DNA of 64,000 bases from Erigeron canadensis (Eukaryota; Streptophyta; Magnoliopsida; Asterales; Asteraceae). The number at the start of each line of letters is the position of its first letter. Position 1 is the first letter of the stretch. Shown piece after piece: positions 1-10,842 of this stretch. The notes below the pieces were generated by a model, which was not told where the DNA came from, searched no databases, and saw nothing but the letters and a program-made list of their open reading frames with translations. The position numbers and the translations under genes were made by a program. The stretch lies in the NCBI RefSeq assembly GCF_010389155.1, contig NC_057766.1, positions 43,968,463-44,032,462 of the forward strand, given 5' to 3'.

Positions 1-90
1 GATAAAGACGTTGTGATACAACTAATAGCAGTTGGGGAAGCCACTCTTCTTCCCTGTCGTTGTCCTAAACAGCTTTTTTTTTTCTGACAG

Positions 91-1812
91 GAAATTGTAC
101 AGAGTTGTTCCTCATTGTAGTTGGTTTTCATACGGAAGCTGACAGAATTCCTAGTGATGTGTATCTGTTTAAATTAGACATGGCTAGTATAAATTGGAAA
201 GCCTTGGAATGCCTCAAAAACTGGGACATGTCTGGTCTTGAAGAACCTGATCAAAGCGTTGTAGGTTACCTTCTCGACTTGGCTATTATTGAAGATCTGT
301 GGGAAGAAGTACAAGTCCTTAAAGACACCATATTTGTTGTTGATGTTGCTCATGATAACTTGGAATATTACAACCCTGGAATTGCCTCGGATTTAGGGGG
401 GTATATACACATTCTTGACAAAATGGACAAAGTAATATATTCTTATCACCTCACTAAAAAAACCATTGTTCGATCTCCCATGCCTTCCTCAGTGCTGTCA
501 ACAAGCCACATGTCAATGTGGGAATGCTGGTATTGCTTCTCTCTTTTCTTATGCTTCTATATATTTTCATATCATGTGTTTTATTACAGGATTTTTTTTT
601 TTACTTTGGTAGGTTAGAAGATGACCATAGAGAAGCCAAATTCATAGTTGATTCTAAACAAGAAGAAGACGAGATGGTGATTAACTTAATATCAGACAAT
701 GAGGTTGAAGTTGCTGAATCACGCTTGCTTGATATTCCATTTGATGTTCTGGAGATGCTGATGAAGATTTGTGTTGGAGTGGAATACATGAACTTTCGTG
801 CTACATGCAAACGTTGCCATCTAGCGGCACGTACGATACAATGGCGCGACCATACATCATTAATGAGATTACAGGATTATTCACTAGGCTCGCCTTGGCT
901 GATGGTTGTAGACCAAATTCAAGGCATTATCACTTTCACAGATCCGATGTTGGGTGACAACTACTTTATGCGATGTTCACAGTTACCGATTGCTGATGAA
1001 ACAATATGTTGTTCCAGGTTTGGCTGGTTGCTGTTTAAGACCAGTGACTTCTGCCCAGCGTTTTTTAACCCCTTCACTAATGATCTCTGCGAGCTTCCAG
1101 AAACGCGTATTGCTGTAATTTCCTTTTGGTTTTCAGCCCCGCCTAGTTCACCTGAATGTATGGTTGTTGGATTTGCATCTTCAAGAGTTCTCATTCTTCA
1201 TGTAGCCCAAGAAACACCCTGGCTGGAGTTTGATCTACTTGTGCAAGGGAATATCCAATTTGTTTTCCAACCTTCCATGGTGAAGGTCTTTATGCATTGC
1301 ACAAGACGGGAACACTTATGGTTTTCAGAGATTTGGGTAAAGATAATGTCTCTTGGGAAATTTTCAATACCCAAGCCCCAAAAAGTTGTAGCTGCTCTCA
1401 GTCACAATATTTTTTGGTAAAATGTGACCAACATCTTTTACTAGTTGTTATCGGCGGGTTTGGAGAATCCATTGAGGTATTCAAGTTGAACGAATCTACA
1501 CAAGAATGGGAAAAAGTAAATGGTGTAGGAAAGCACGTGATTTATATTTGTGATACAACATGTCTCTGCATTGAAGCTAAAATACCAGAAATGGAGAACA
1601 AGATCTTCCTTTCACAACTGAGTTCTAGAAACAAGAAAATAGTGTTTTATTCACTTGAAACATGCACGTTTCACACATTCAATGATACAAGCATCCAAGA
1701 AAAATTCGGGGATGCCTTCCCAATTAGACATCTTTCTGCTCATACTTGGATCGAACCAAGTTGGTTGGATTCGCCGCATCACCAAAAGAAGTACAGGAAA
1801 AAGAGCATCTGA
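91..1812 (+). pseudogene. F-box / DUF295 (KIB-type) protein, 5'-truncated by the window edge, with one frameshift
   Basis: An exon at 91-529 follows a strong acceptor (T-run then CTGACAG). It encodes the end of a DUF295-type beta-propeller module (FLIVVGF, VFVVD-like strands, GGYIHILD). It appears to splice with donor GT at 530 and acceptor TAG at 612 (phase 2) to an exon starting at 613. That exon encodes a degenerate F-box (LLDIPFDVLEMLMK, FRATCKRC) and a second DUF295 module ending VFKLNESTQEW, MENKIF and TWIEPSW. The reading is therefore module - F-box - module in one protein, normally an SCF substrate adaptor, though two adjacent genes are not fully excluded. Near 1295-1300 the frame changes: upstream the frame reads MHCTRREH and runs to a stop at 1420, while the family-like continuation (HKTGTLMVFRDL) is in another frame, as if one base were lost. 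It is a pseudogene, a damaged allele or an assembly error. The N-terminal exons lie outside the window. Confidence 0.72.
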
Positions 1813-1988
1813 ACAGTATTGTGATCAAAGTGTATATTAGCTTATTCTAATAAAGCTGCCATGGAGACGAAGTTGACTATGCATCTTGATTTTTTGAAAG
1901 GAGCCAGAGTCCAGAAAAGGAGAATAAGTGCATTAAGTTTATCTTTCAAAGTTGAAACGGCTAGCTGACTTTATTGCTAATTAATATT

Positions 1989-2143
1989 GGGGTTTGCTAA
2001 ATATAGCCTTAGGGCTGCGTTTGAGGTGCATAAATTGTTTGTACATTTACCATGAAAATCAAGGGGCAGACTTTTAATATGGAAGGTACAAATATTTTTA
2101 TGCACGTTAAATACAGTCCTAAAGGCTGTATTTAGCATTTCCC
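1989..2143. mobile_element. Mutator-like MITE (155 bp) with 9-bp target duplication
   Basis: The ends are inverted repeats of about 45 bp. The left begins GGGGTTTGCTAAATATAGCC and the right, reverse-complemented, begins GGGAAATGCTAAATACAGCC. A perfect 9-bp direct repeat, ATTAATATT, flanks it at 1980-1988 and 2144-2152. Long inverted repeats with a 9-bp duplication are typical of non-autonomous MULE elements. It sits in the 3' flank of the F-box gene. Confidence 0.85.
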
Positions 2144-2399
2144 ATTAATATTTTTATGTTTGTATCATTAAAGAGAATAAGTCCAGACAATGTTCTTTTT
2201 ACTCTTTCAGTTTTTTATTATTTGTATATCTATTCTGTATCTGTATCTGTGTCCTTGATAAAGGAAGATTTTAATTTGGACAAGTAAATTTCTTCAATGT
2301 ACTTTAAGATGTAAAACACCCCAGATCTCTCTATTCATATATATTGGTATTTTTTGAACTGCAAATCCTACTCTACTCCTATATTATTCTAATAAACAC

Positions 2400-2470
2400 C
2401 ATTGTCGGGGTTGAACCGTAGTCTTGTTTTTTACAGCAAAAGCCTCTACCAAGTGGGTTAATCTCACATT
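2400..2470 (-). repeat. tRNA-like head of a SINE or tRNA relic
   Basis: On the minus strand the sequence reads like a tRNA: an A-box-like CACTTGGTAGAGG followed about 35 nt later by a B-box-like GGTTCAACCCC. A complete acceptor stem was not found, so a tRNA-derived SINE head or degenerate tRNA is more likely than a working tRNA gene. Confidence 0.4.
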
Positions 2471-2771
2471 GGTCAATCGGTCATTAAGTTAAAATCATTT
2501 TTCTGATCATACTTGCAGAACTTTTTGATTGGACAAAATTATTTGGGTCGTGTTTGGTTTAAAATTTTAGTTATTAAAAATAAATAGAAAGTAAATGAAA
2601 TAGAAAAGGGTGGAGAGGGTAGAGTGGTGAGACATTCCTAGCATTAGGCAGCGAGCGGGGACGAGAAAAAAAATCAGAGAGGGGAGGGGAGGGGTGGCGA
2701 AACGCTCCCCACCTTTATAGGTTTGTGCCTAAATGAAGCGATCTATTAATTATTTAAGGTGTAGTATATAT

Positions 2772-3051
2772 TAGGGATGAGAAAAAAAAAAAAGTTGACC
2801 CGTGACCCGACTCAGAACCGGCCCTAACCACCCGTCCGAAGGGCTAACGGTTCGGGTCATGGGTCAAGCTTTTGTTGCATTTTCGGGTCACGGGTTGCGC
2901 GGGTCGGGTTGAGTCAAGCCAAAAATTGAAAAAAGTGAAGAAAACTCGTGGCCCGTCCGAACCCGACCGGAACCGAACCATCACGGGCCGGGTCACGGTT
3001 CCGATTTTCATGTACTTACGGGTCGTGGGTCGGACCATTTGCACATCCCTA
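2772..3051. mobile_element. hAT-type MITE (280 bp)
   Basis: Termini are TAGGGATG at the left and CATCCCTA at the right, the usual hAT ends. Flanking 8-mers GTATATAT (2764-2771) and GTATATAC (3052-3059) match at 7 of 8 positions and so look like an 8-bp target duplication. The interior is filled with GGGTC/GACCC words in both orientations. The small ORFs inside it are by-products of those repeats. Confidence 0.82.
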
Positions 3052-3841
3052 GTATATACACAAAAAGTTGTGTATTCGCTAAAAATCGTCTATTGACAAT
3101 TTAAAGCTAAGACTTATTTTAGGTTGATGTGAATTTATTTTATTAAGAAATGCCATATACAAAAATCCGTGATTAAAAAATAAACTTTGTTCATCAACAA
3201 AATGTAAGATGTTCAACTTATCCCCAAATACTTACTAACACTATCGAAATTAGGAAAGTCTCTTAAAAAATAAAATGCGTGTTTAGTTGTAAAAATGTTT
3301 TTTAATTTTTAAATTTTCTAAAAAAATGAAAGTAGTTTCCATCTATATAATACAAATGAAAATGTTTTCTAATTTATTATAGAAAAATGAAAAACAATGT
3401 TTTCTAGTTTTCATGAAAAATATTTTTGAAAACAATAAAAAAAAGCAAATTTTCTATTTTTAATTAATTTTTTAAATACAAAAATGAAAAATAAATGGTG
3501 TTTTATCTAAACGCACCCATAATATCTCAAATTTATTTATTGAATCGCTAAATTGATTTGAAGGCCAATGTGTTATATGATTATTCTCAAGTTGCCTCTT
3601 CTATTCTAGCTAATATATCCTTAATTTTTAGCTTAACTATATGAAAAAACATCGATTGTGATATTAGGATAAACGTCTTTAATGAAGATTGAGATGGTAA
3701 ATTGACATAAACAAATATTAATATGCATTATAGACATTTTTCTTTAGAATACTTGGAGCATTTTTTTCTTTCGTTTTACAAATCTTGATGAAAACCTTAC
3801 AAAAAAACAAAACTTGATGAAAACAAATTTGTTATGTTTAA

Positions 3842-5040
3842 CTAGTTTTTTAACCCGCACGTTGCTGCGGGATACACTTTTACACGACAATATTTTAGAC
3901 CCAGATTTATGTCAAATATTTAAACCGAAAATTAAAAAAGACAACTAAACATATAACAATAACAATAAAAAAAATGTAAAAAAAAAATAATAAGATATAT
4001 AAAAATATAAACACTAACTATATTAATGTTTTAAATGTTACATGAATGTATTATATATAAAAAGACGGATGAAAATATAAAAAATCAAATGTTTAAAGGT
4101 AGAACTGTAACTGTGTAAAATTTGTTTGATAAAAACATGAGAACCCAAAGTTAAGTGTCAAGAAAATGAAATGAAAACTTGGATGTGGGACAAAAGTTAA
4201 AAGATAGAAACCTTAGGGAGAAATGAAAATTGGTAAATATTATTATGCGTTATATGAACGCTTTAAATATTACATGAACGTAAGACGTAAATATGATAAA
4301 ACTTATTATATATTAATAACGTTACATATAAAAAAATCGGATAAAAGTTAAAAGTAAAACCATAATTGTGTGAAAGTTTTCTTGGTAAAAACATAAGAAC
4401 CAAAAAGTTAAGTGTCAATAAAATAAAAATGAAATTTTGATTTGGGACAAAGTGAAAATATAGAAACTTTAGGAGGTTAAATTAAAAAAAGGTAAAAATT
4501 ATTATGTGCTATAGAAACTTGTATATTTCATGCATAAAGAACTTGTATATTTACATAGGCTTTTAGGAATATATTAAAAACATTAGATATCTAAAAAGGC
4601 GGATGAAAATTAAAAGTAAAACCGTACTGTGTGAAAGTTGTTCGATGAAAACATAAAAAGTCAAAAGTTAAGTGTCAAGAAAATACAAACGAAGACAAAA
4701 GTGAAAAAATAAAAACTTTAAGGTGTTAAAATGTAAAGTTGGAAAAAATTATTAGGTTTTAGTAATATATTAAAATAAATTAGATATATAAAAAGACGGA
4801 TGAAATTAAAGTAAAACCGTAATGTGTGAAAGTTGTTTGATAAAAATATGAGAATCCAAAATGTAGTATCAAGAAAATATAAACGAAAACTTCTATGTGA
4901 GACAAGAGTTAAGAGATAGAAAGTTTAAGTGGTTAAAATGAAAGAATGGTAAAAAATATTATGTGTTATAAGAACTTATAAATTCCACACATAAAACACT
5001 TGTACATTCACATAAGTTTTTAGTATATTATAAATCGGCT
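3842..5040 (-). mobile_element. Helitron-like element (3' end at 3842), inner boundary uncertain
   Basis: Read on the minus strand, the sequence ends with a perfect hairpin, CCCGCA - 6-nt loop - TGCGGG (3854-3871), followed by an A/T stretch and CTAG (3842-3845). This is the arrangement at Helitron 3' ends. The body is AT-rich and includes the tandem array listed separately. The far end near 5040 is a guess from where the array and AT-rich texture stop. No RepHel coding sequence is visible, so it would be non-autonomous. Confidence 0.5.
4059..4980. repeat. Imperfect tandem array, four copies
   Basis: A unit starting near AAAAAGACGGATGAAAAT, and containing AAAACCGTAATGTGTGAAAG and GTTAAGTGTCAAGAAAAT, recurs from about 4060, 4328, 4591 and 4789. 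Spacings are about 263, 263 and 198 bp. Copies differ by many substitutions and small gaps, so the array is old. Confidence 0.75.
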
Positions 5041-5520
5041 GCCTTTGGGCTCGGCCGGGTGGTAAAATTTCAACAAAAATCTTTCATTTACACTACATTC
5101 TCGAGTTTATAATGGAAAGAAAAAAATTAATAAAATTGGATAGGAAAGGAGAGGGAAAGAAAGTGTATACATATAATGCATTCTTAAGTTTAATGAAAAA
5201 TAAAAGAAATGGAAAGAAAAAAAAGAGGTAATTATATTCTTGAGTTTTATGGGAAAGAAAGGAAAGTTAAAAAAGATATAATTTTACAAATATAGCATTT
5301 TTGAAAAAAAAAATAGATGTGAAGTGAAGGGTGAAATAGTAATTTTATATATGTATCATTTCCTTTCTAACCAAATTATGCCAAATTAACAAAAAAAACT
5401 TTTAGTTTTAAAACACCTATTTTATCCTATTATTTCCTATCATTTTTTTTATAAAATAAAAGATTTGAAAGAGTTTTTTTATCATTTCCTTTCTTAAATG
5501 AAAAAAAAATTAAGAATGGA
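5041..5520. other. AT-rich spacer upstream of HSP90, no gene seen
   Basis: This stretch is A/T-rich with many AAAGGAAAG-type words and no credible reading frame. It is probably degenerate repeat sequence between the Helitron-like element and the HSP90 promoter. Confidence 0.5.
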
Positions 5521-5554
5521 GTGAATATTATAGAAACAACTCGAGAAGGGGGAT

Positions 5555-5649
5555 GGAAGCATCCAGAACAGTCCCGAACCACACTCCGAACCTATTGCCC
5601 CGTAGAAGAACCTAGAATCACCACCACCTTTCTCCTTCTCCATATAAAT
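5555..5649 (+). promoter_or_regulatory. HSP90 core promoter: five-unit heat shock element plus TATA box
   Basis: At 5556-5578 the triplets GAA-ATC-GAA-GTC-GAA occur at exact 5-bp spacing, alternating orientation as in nGAAnnTTCn arrays. The two inverted units each differ from TTC at the first, least constrained base. A TATA box (TATAAAT, 5643-5649) lies about 65 bp downstream, and the ATG is at 5785. The layout predicts direct HSF control, so the gene should be a heat-inducible cytosolic HSP90. Confidence 0.75.
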
Positions 5650-5784
5650 CCCACCCAAATTCATCTCTTTCCCTCATCGGAAAACTGAAATTCACACAAT
5701 CTCTCTCTACAGTTTAAGCACACATTATATAATATAAAACTCTCAATTAATCTTTTATATAAAAAAAAATCTTTGGTTAATTGA

Positions 5785-8700
5785 ATGGCGGAAGTACAGA
5801 TGGCAGATGCAGAGACGTTTGCATTCCAGGCAGAAATCAATCAGTTGTTGAGCTTAATCATCAACACTTTCTACAGCAACAAGGAGATCTTCCTTCGTGA
5901 ATTGATTAGCAATTCTTCAGATGCGTTGGATAAAATCCGGTTCGAAAGCTTGACTGATAAGAGCAAACTGGATGCGCAGCCGGAGCTCTTCATTAGGATC
6001 GTTCCCGATAAGGTTAACAAAACTTTATCAATCATCGATAGCGGTGTTGGAATGACTAAAGCAGGTATATTACTTTTTTCTCTATCTATTTATGTATTGA
6101 TTTGATAATACTACTGTCAGCTTATATAAACATGCATGGCATAATTTTTACTATAACTCATAAGTTTGATACTATTCGTTTTTTATTTTAGGTTTTTTTT
6201 ATTGTAAATTACAGCTATTAATTTATATATTGATTTTTTCCTGGTTAAGAAGGAATTTAGAAAAAATATATATATAAAAAAACCATTGTTATCAATATAT
6301 TATTTAGTTAATTATAGGCATGTATGTATATGCGGGTTTTGTATAAATTGACATATAGTCTTGTCTCTGCTTTGATTTATATTGATATTTTTTCTAGTTA
6401 TGAAGGAATTTATAGAATATTTTACGGAATTTTGTTAGCAGTTAAATATAGGCATGTAGGCTGTCGCTATGTTGATTGTTGAGTTTTATATGAATTATGA
6501 TGAAGTAACATAGGACTCCGTTATTTATAATGTTTTTTTCCTAGTTATCAAGGAATAGTCTAGTATCAGTTGTGATTATTGATTTTTTCTAGTTATAGTT
6601 ATGTGTCTAGTCTTGATTAGTGTAGACTAATCTATAATAAAGTCAATTATTTAGTTGGGAGTATATTAGTACATGAGTGCGTGCTTGAAATTGTGCATTT
6701 TAGCTTCGTACTTATGATGTATTTTTTTTTTGGGGTCATGTTCCTCCGTCCCAGTTTAAATGTCATAGTTTGACATTTTTGGTCTTTCATGGTAAACTTT
6801 GATCATCTAAAATTCTATTTGTATTATGTAATACTTGTTATAATATATATGAATCGATTAAGTTTTCAATGTATTTTATAATCATATAACTTTCGCCAAG
6901 TATTATAAAACATAAACAATTATATTAATGGTCAAAGTTACGAGAAAAAGACTTGGAAAGTCAAACATGGACATTTAAATTGGGACGGAATATATGAAAG
7001 TAGGTTATGTCAGTAAAAGCTGGTAATGTTGTGGCTGCAGGGGGTCTTATTTAGGGGGATTTTTATTCTGAAATTAAAATTTTGTTGGTTATGTCAGTAA
7101 AAGCTTGTGTTGGTAATGGGAAGTGATCTATCATTGGAGTCTAATTGTGTCATTGTTGTGTGTGTCTACAGATTTGGTGAACAATCTAGGAACAATTGCG
7201 AGGTCTGGAACAAAGGAATTCATGGAGGCACTCCAAGCTGGGGCTGATGTGAGCATGATTGGGCAGTTTGGTGTTGGTTTCTATTCTGCTTATTTGGTTG
7301 CTGAGAAAGTCATTGTGACTACAAAACACAATGATGATGAGCAGTACATTTGGGAGTCTCAAGCTGGTGGTTCATTCACGGTTACTAGGGATACTGAGGG
7401 TGAGCAGCTTGGCAGGGGAACCAAGATCACTTTGTTCCTCAAAGAGGATCAGATGGAGTACCTTGAGGAAAGGAGAATCAAGGATTTGGTGAAAAAGCAC
7501 TCTGAGTTCATTAGCTATCCGATCTATCTGTGGACCGAGAAAACAACTGAGAAGGAGATCAGTGATGATGAAGATGATGAGCCTAAGAAAGAAGAGGAAG
7601 GTGACATTGAGGAAGTTGATGAAGCGAAAGAAAAAGAGAAAGGCAAGAAGAAAAAGATCAAAGAGGTTTCTCATGAATGGGAGCTCATCAACAAGCAGAA
7701 ACCAATCTGGTTGCGCAAACCAGAGGAGATTACAAAGGACGAATATGCTTCTTTCTACAAGAGCTTGACCAATGACTGGGAGGACCATCTAGCAGTGAAG
7801 CACTTCTCTGTTGAAGGACAGCTTGAGTTCAAGGCGATCCTCTTTGTGCCTAAGAGGGCTCCATTCGATCTGTTTGACACCCGTAAGAAGATGAACAACA
7901 TTAAGTTGTATGTCAGGAGGGTGTTCATCATGGACAACTGTGAAGAGTTGATTCCTGAGTGGCTTGGATTTGTCAAGGGTGTTGTGGACTCTGATGACTT
8001 GCCACTCAACATCTCTCGTGAAATGCTCCAGCAGAACAAAATCCTTAAGGTCATCAGGAAGAATCTTGTCAAGAAATGCATTGAGATGTTCAACGAGATT
8101 GCAGAGAACAAGGAGGACTACAACAAATTCTATGAAGCCTTTTCAAAGAATCTGAAATTGGGAGTCCATGAGGATAGCCAGAACAGGGCCAAGCTGGCTG
8201 ATTTGCTCAGGTACCATTCAACAAAGAGTGGTGATGAAATGACCAGCCTGAAGGACTATGTTACCAGAATGAAGGAAGGTCAAAAGGACATCTATTACAT
8301 CACTGGAGAGAGCAAAAAAGCTGTTGAGAACTCTCCGTTCTTGGAGAAACTCAAGAAGAAAGGTTATGAAGTTCTGTTCATGGTGGACGCTATTGATGAG
8401 TATTCGGTTGGGCAGTTGAAGGAGTATGATGGGAAGAAGCTTGTGTCTGCAACAAAGGAAGGGTTGAAGCTTGATGACGAAACAGAGGAAGAGAAGCAGA
8501 AGAGGGAGGAGAAAAAGAAGTCTTTTGAGAATTTGTGCAAGACAATGAAGGACATATTGGGTGACAAGGTGGAGAAAGTTGTGGTTTCTGATAGGATTGT
8601 GGACTCCCCCTGCTGTTTGGTGACTGGGGAGTATGGGTGGACGGCTAACATGGAGAGAATTATGAAGGCACAAGCTCTAAGGGATACCACCATGGGTTCC

Positions 8701-9003
8701 TACATGTCTAGCAAGAAGACTATGGAGATCAACCCTGACAATCCCATCATGGAGGAGCTTAGGAAGAGAGCTGAGGCGGACAAGAACGACAAATCTGTCA
8801 AGGATTTGGTGATGCTTCTGTTTGAGACTGCTCTGCTAACATCTGGATTCAGCTTGGAGGACCCTAACATGTTTGGAGGAAGGATCCACAGGATGCTGAA
8901 ATTGGGTCTGAGCATTGAGGAGGAAGAAACCGGCGATGATGCTGAAATGCCTGCTTTGGAGGAGGAAGCTGCTGAGGAGAGTAAGATGGAGGAAGTTGAT
9001 TAG
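5785..9003 (+). CDS. HSP90: Cytosolic heat shock protein 90
   Basis: An ATP-dependent homodimeric chaperone that matures kinases, receptors and NLR immune proteins. Exon 1 is 5785-6064 and exon 2 is 7172-9003, with the intron splitting the Asp codon after MTKA; this gives 703 residues, normal for the family. The N-terminal GHKL ATPase shows catalytic Glu39 (FLREL), Asn43 (ISNSSDA), Asp85 (IIDSGVG) and the glycine lid GQFGVG (124-129). A charged linker ([15 protein letters not shown] followed by a lysine-rich run) precedes the middle domain ([14 protein letters not shown]). The protein ends in MEEVD, the TPR co-chaperone docking tail of cytosolic, not organellar or ER, forms. The start ATG opens [10 protein letters not shown]. 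All key residues are present. An SGT1 gene, encoding a known partner, lies about 21 kb downstream. Confidence 0.97.
6741..6991. mobile_element. MITE inside HSP90 intron 1
   Basis: The ends are complementary: CCTCCGTCCCAGTTTAAATG near 6743 and the reverse complement of that sequence (CATTTAAATTGGGACGGA) near 6971-6989. This is the CTCCGTCCC type of terminus common in Stowaway-like (Tc1/mariner) plant MITEs. A TA follows the right end. The element accounts for about a quarter of the 1.1-kb intron. Confidence 0.72.
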
Positions 9004-10842
9004 AGGCTGTTGGTTGCTGGGGAAGAAGAGCAATCGGTCCGTTCAGAGTTTTGTTCAAATGGTCTTCTAAAATGAGTCTTTTTTCTTCATGTCTAGTGTT
9101 TTAAGATGTTTTATCTTTGTCTTCGAAACTGTTTTAGTGTGTTCGGGTCTGATGGAGATAAAAAGTGAATATTTCTGGTTTTTGTACTGTTAGAACGTCG
9201 TTGGAATATATCCTGGTTCAGTTTATCTTGTGTGTTTTGGATTTACTTTTTATATGATTCTTTCTTTACTTGAAAACTGCATTAACTGATTAACATACAA
9301 GAGATACGCAGAGAAGGCTTGTTACCTATTATGGTGAAAATGGGCAATCGCTAACCTTGTTTTCACAATTATTAATCGTATTTCTAAATTGCCGCAAATG
9401 GTTAAAATTGAAGTTCAAAAGTTCCCTCTAAAGCAGTAAAAGGGATCAACATGCCGTATCCAAACACTATGATAATCCTATATCTGTCATCTATTTGCCG
9501 CATGACTGTATTTGATTTGCATTTCAGCAAGTCATATCTCGCATTGTCTGTGTGGGTCGAGCAATCTCAAGTTTGGACCAATGAATTAACCATTCTCTAG
9601 CCATCTCATGTTTATGGGTGAACCAACGAATGAACTGGCATCTAATCACAATATTCTCTTATATAATTCTGCACAGTAACTACAGATGATAGTTTCATCC
9701 AGTTCGTTAAAACATCGTCACCGTATTAGTTGAAGCACCATATTATACAACACACTGCTGAAAACTTCAACTATGTCAGCTGTTTTACTGTTTAGTTCAG
9801 AATGGCAAAGGTATATTGCTTCAGAAAAATAGTGGATGTATTTCATAAAGAAATCGCAATATCACATGATTTTAATGATCTCTGTTTCATCTGCAAACTC
9901 CTGGTATGTAACTATGTTCTATTAAACATAGCACTAACATGACCATATTAGAAGTCCAAAGTTCAATTGAACATGACTACATGAGTCATGCTTCAAGTCG
10001 GTACACTAATATGATTTTGTATGGTGTTTTGGATCTCTAGAATGACATATCGATATCAGTAAGAGAAAGAGAAACGAAGTCTGGTTAGATGGTATCCGCT
10101 GCAAGAAACTCAAATTGTGGCATCTTACTTTTAAATTAATCCTACAAAATGAACCTACTTATTTAACTTTTCTTTTAAAAAAGCAAGCAATTATTTTGAA
10201 ACTAACAATTGAAAAAGAAAAAAGGACTCCATGACAGCAACGTTAGGAAACCTAGAACTACAACAAGAAACCTTTTTTCATATAACCTAGTAGTAGTTGC
10301 TCTTGTACAGAAATTATATGCAAGCAAAGCCACCCAGACCATTCATCATACTTTATATCGACAAGTCTTAGTAATATAAATGTTTGAGAGTTTAAAGTTA
10401 AATTCTGGTATTTTGGGACTTAAATGAGCCAATGGCAGAGATACAAGCATAGGTCTTCAAGAAAAACTAAACAGTGCATTTGATTCAGAAAATAAAAAAT
10501 ATATAGAACGAGGCTTGATGTGTTGCACTGAATAAAGTTGTAAATCTAGCAAAACCACATGGATGAGTTGATGGCATTGCCGGCTAACGTTTTAGGGACC
10601 ATGGCAAAACGTTAAACAAGAATTGAAGGCAATTGCTCATCCAAATGTAACGGGTGATCATGTTTAAATGCCAACATACCAGAGATAGAAACAGTTACAA
10701 ATAACACAACACCAAAGATAATCTTAACATTTAAAAACATACGATATTCAAAACTAGACAAAATTGTCAATCCCAGGTTCTATAACAGTTACATCATTAA
10801 GCATCCATAAAACTCGAATTGGACAGCATAGCACAAAACGTT
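9004..10842. other. HSP90 3' UTR and gene-free spacer
   Basis: About 200 bp after the HSP90 stop are GT-rich and probably 3' UTR. The remainder, up to the eS10 stop at 10843 on the other strand, shows no coding exon, hairpin or clear transposon end. The two genes converge on this spacer. Confidence 0.5.

Noticed and set aside
2844..3096. Overlapping small ORFs on both strands
   Set aside because: They lie inside the hAT-type MITE and reflect its GGGTC/GACCC words.
7372..7788. Minus-strand ORF of 138 codons inside HSP90
   Set aside because: It is the antisense shadow of the charged linker of HSP90 exon 2; the composition (Leu/Phe-rich) mirrors the Glu/Lys codons.
8218..8693. Two minus-strand ORFs (151 and 109 codons) inside HSP90
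   Set aside because: Shadows of the conserved middle and C-terminal domains; no homology-like pattern of their own.
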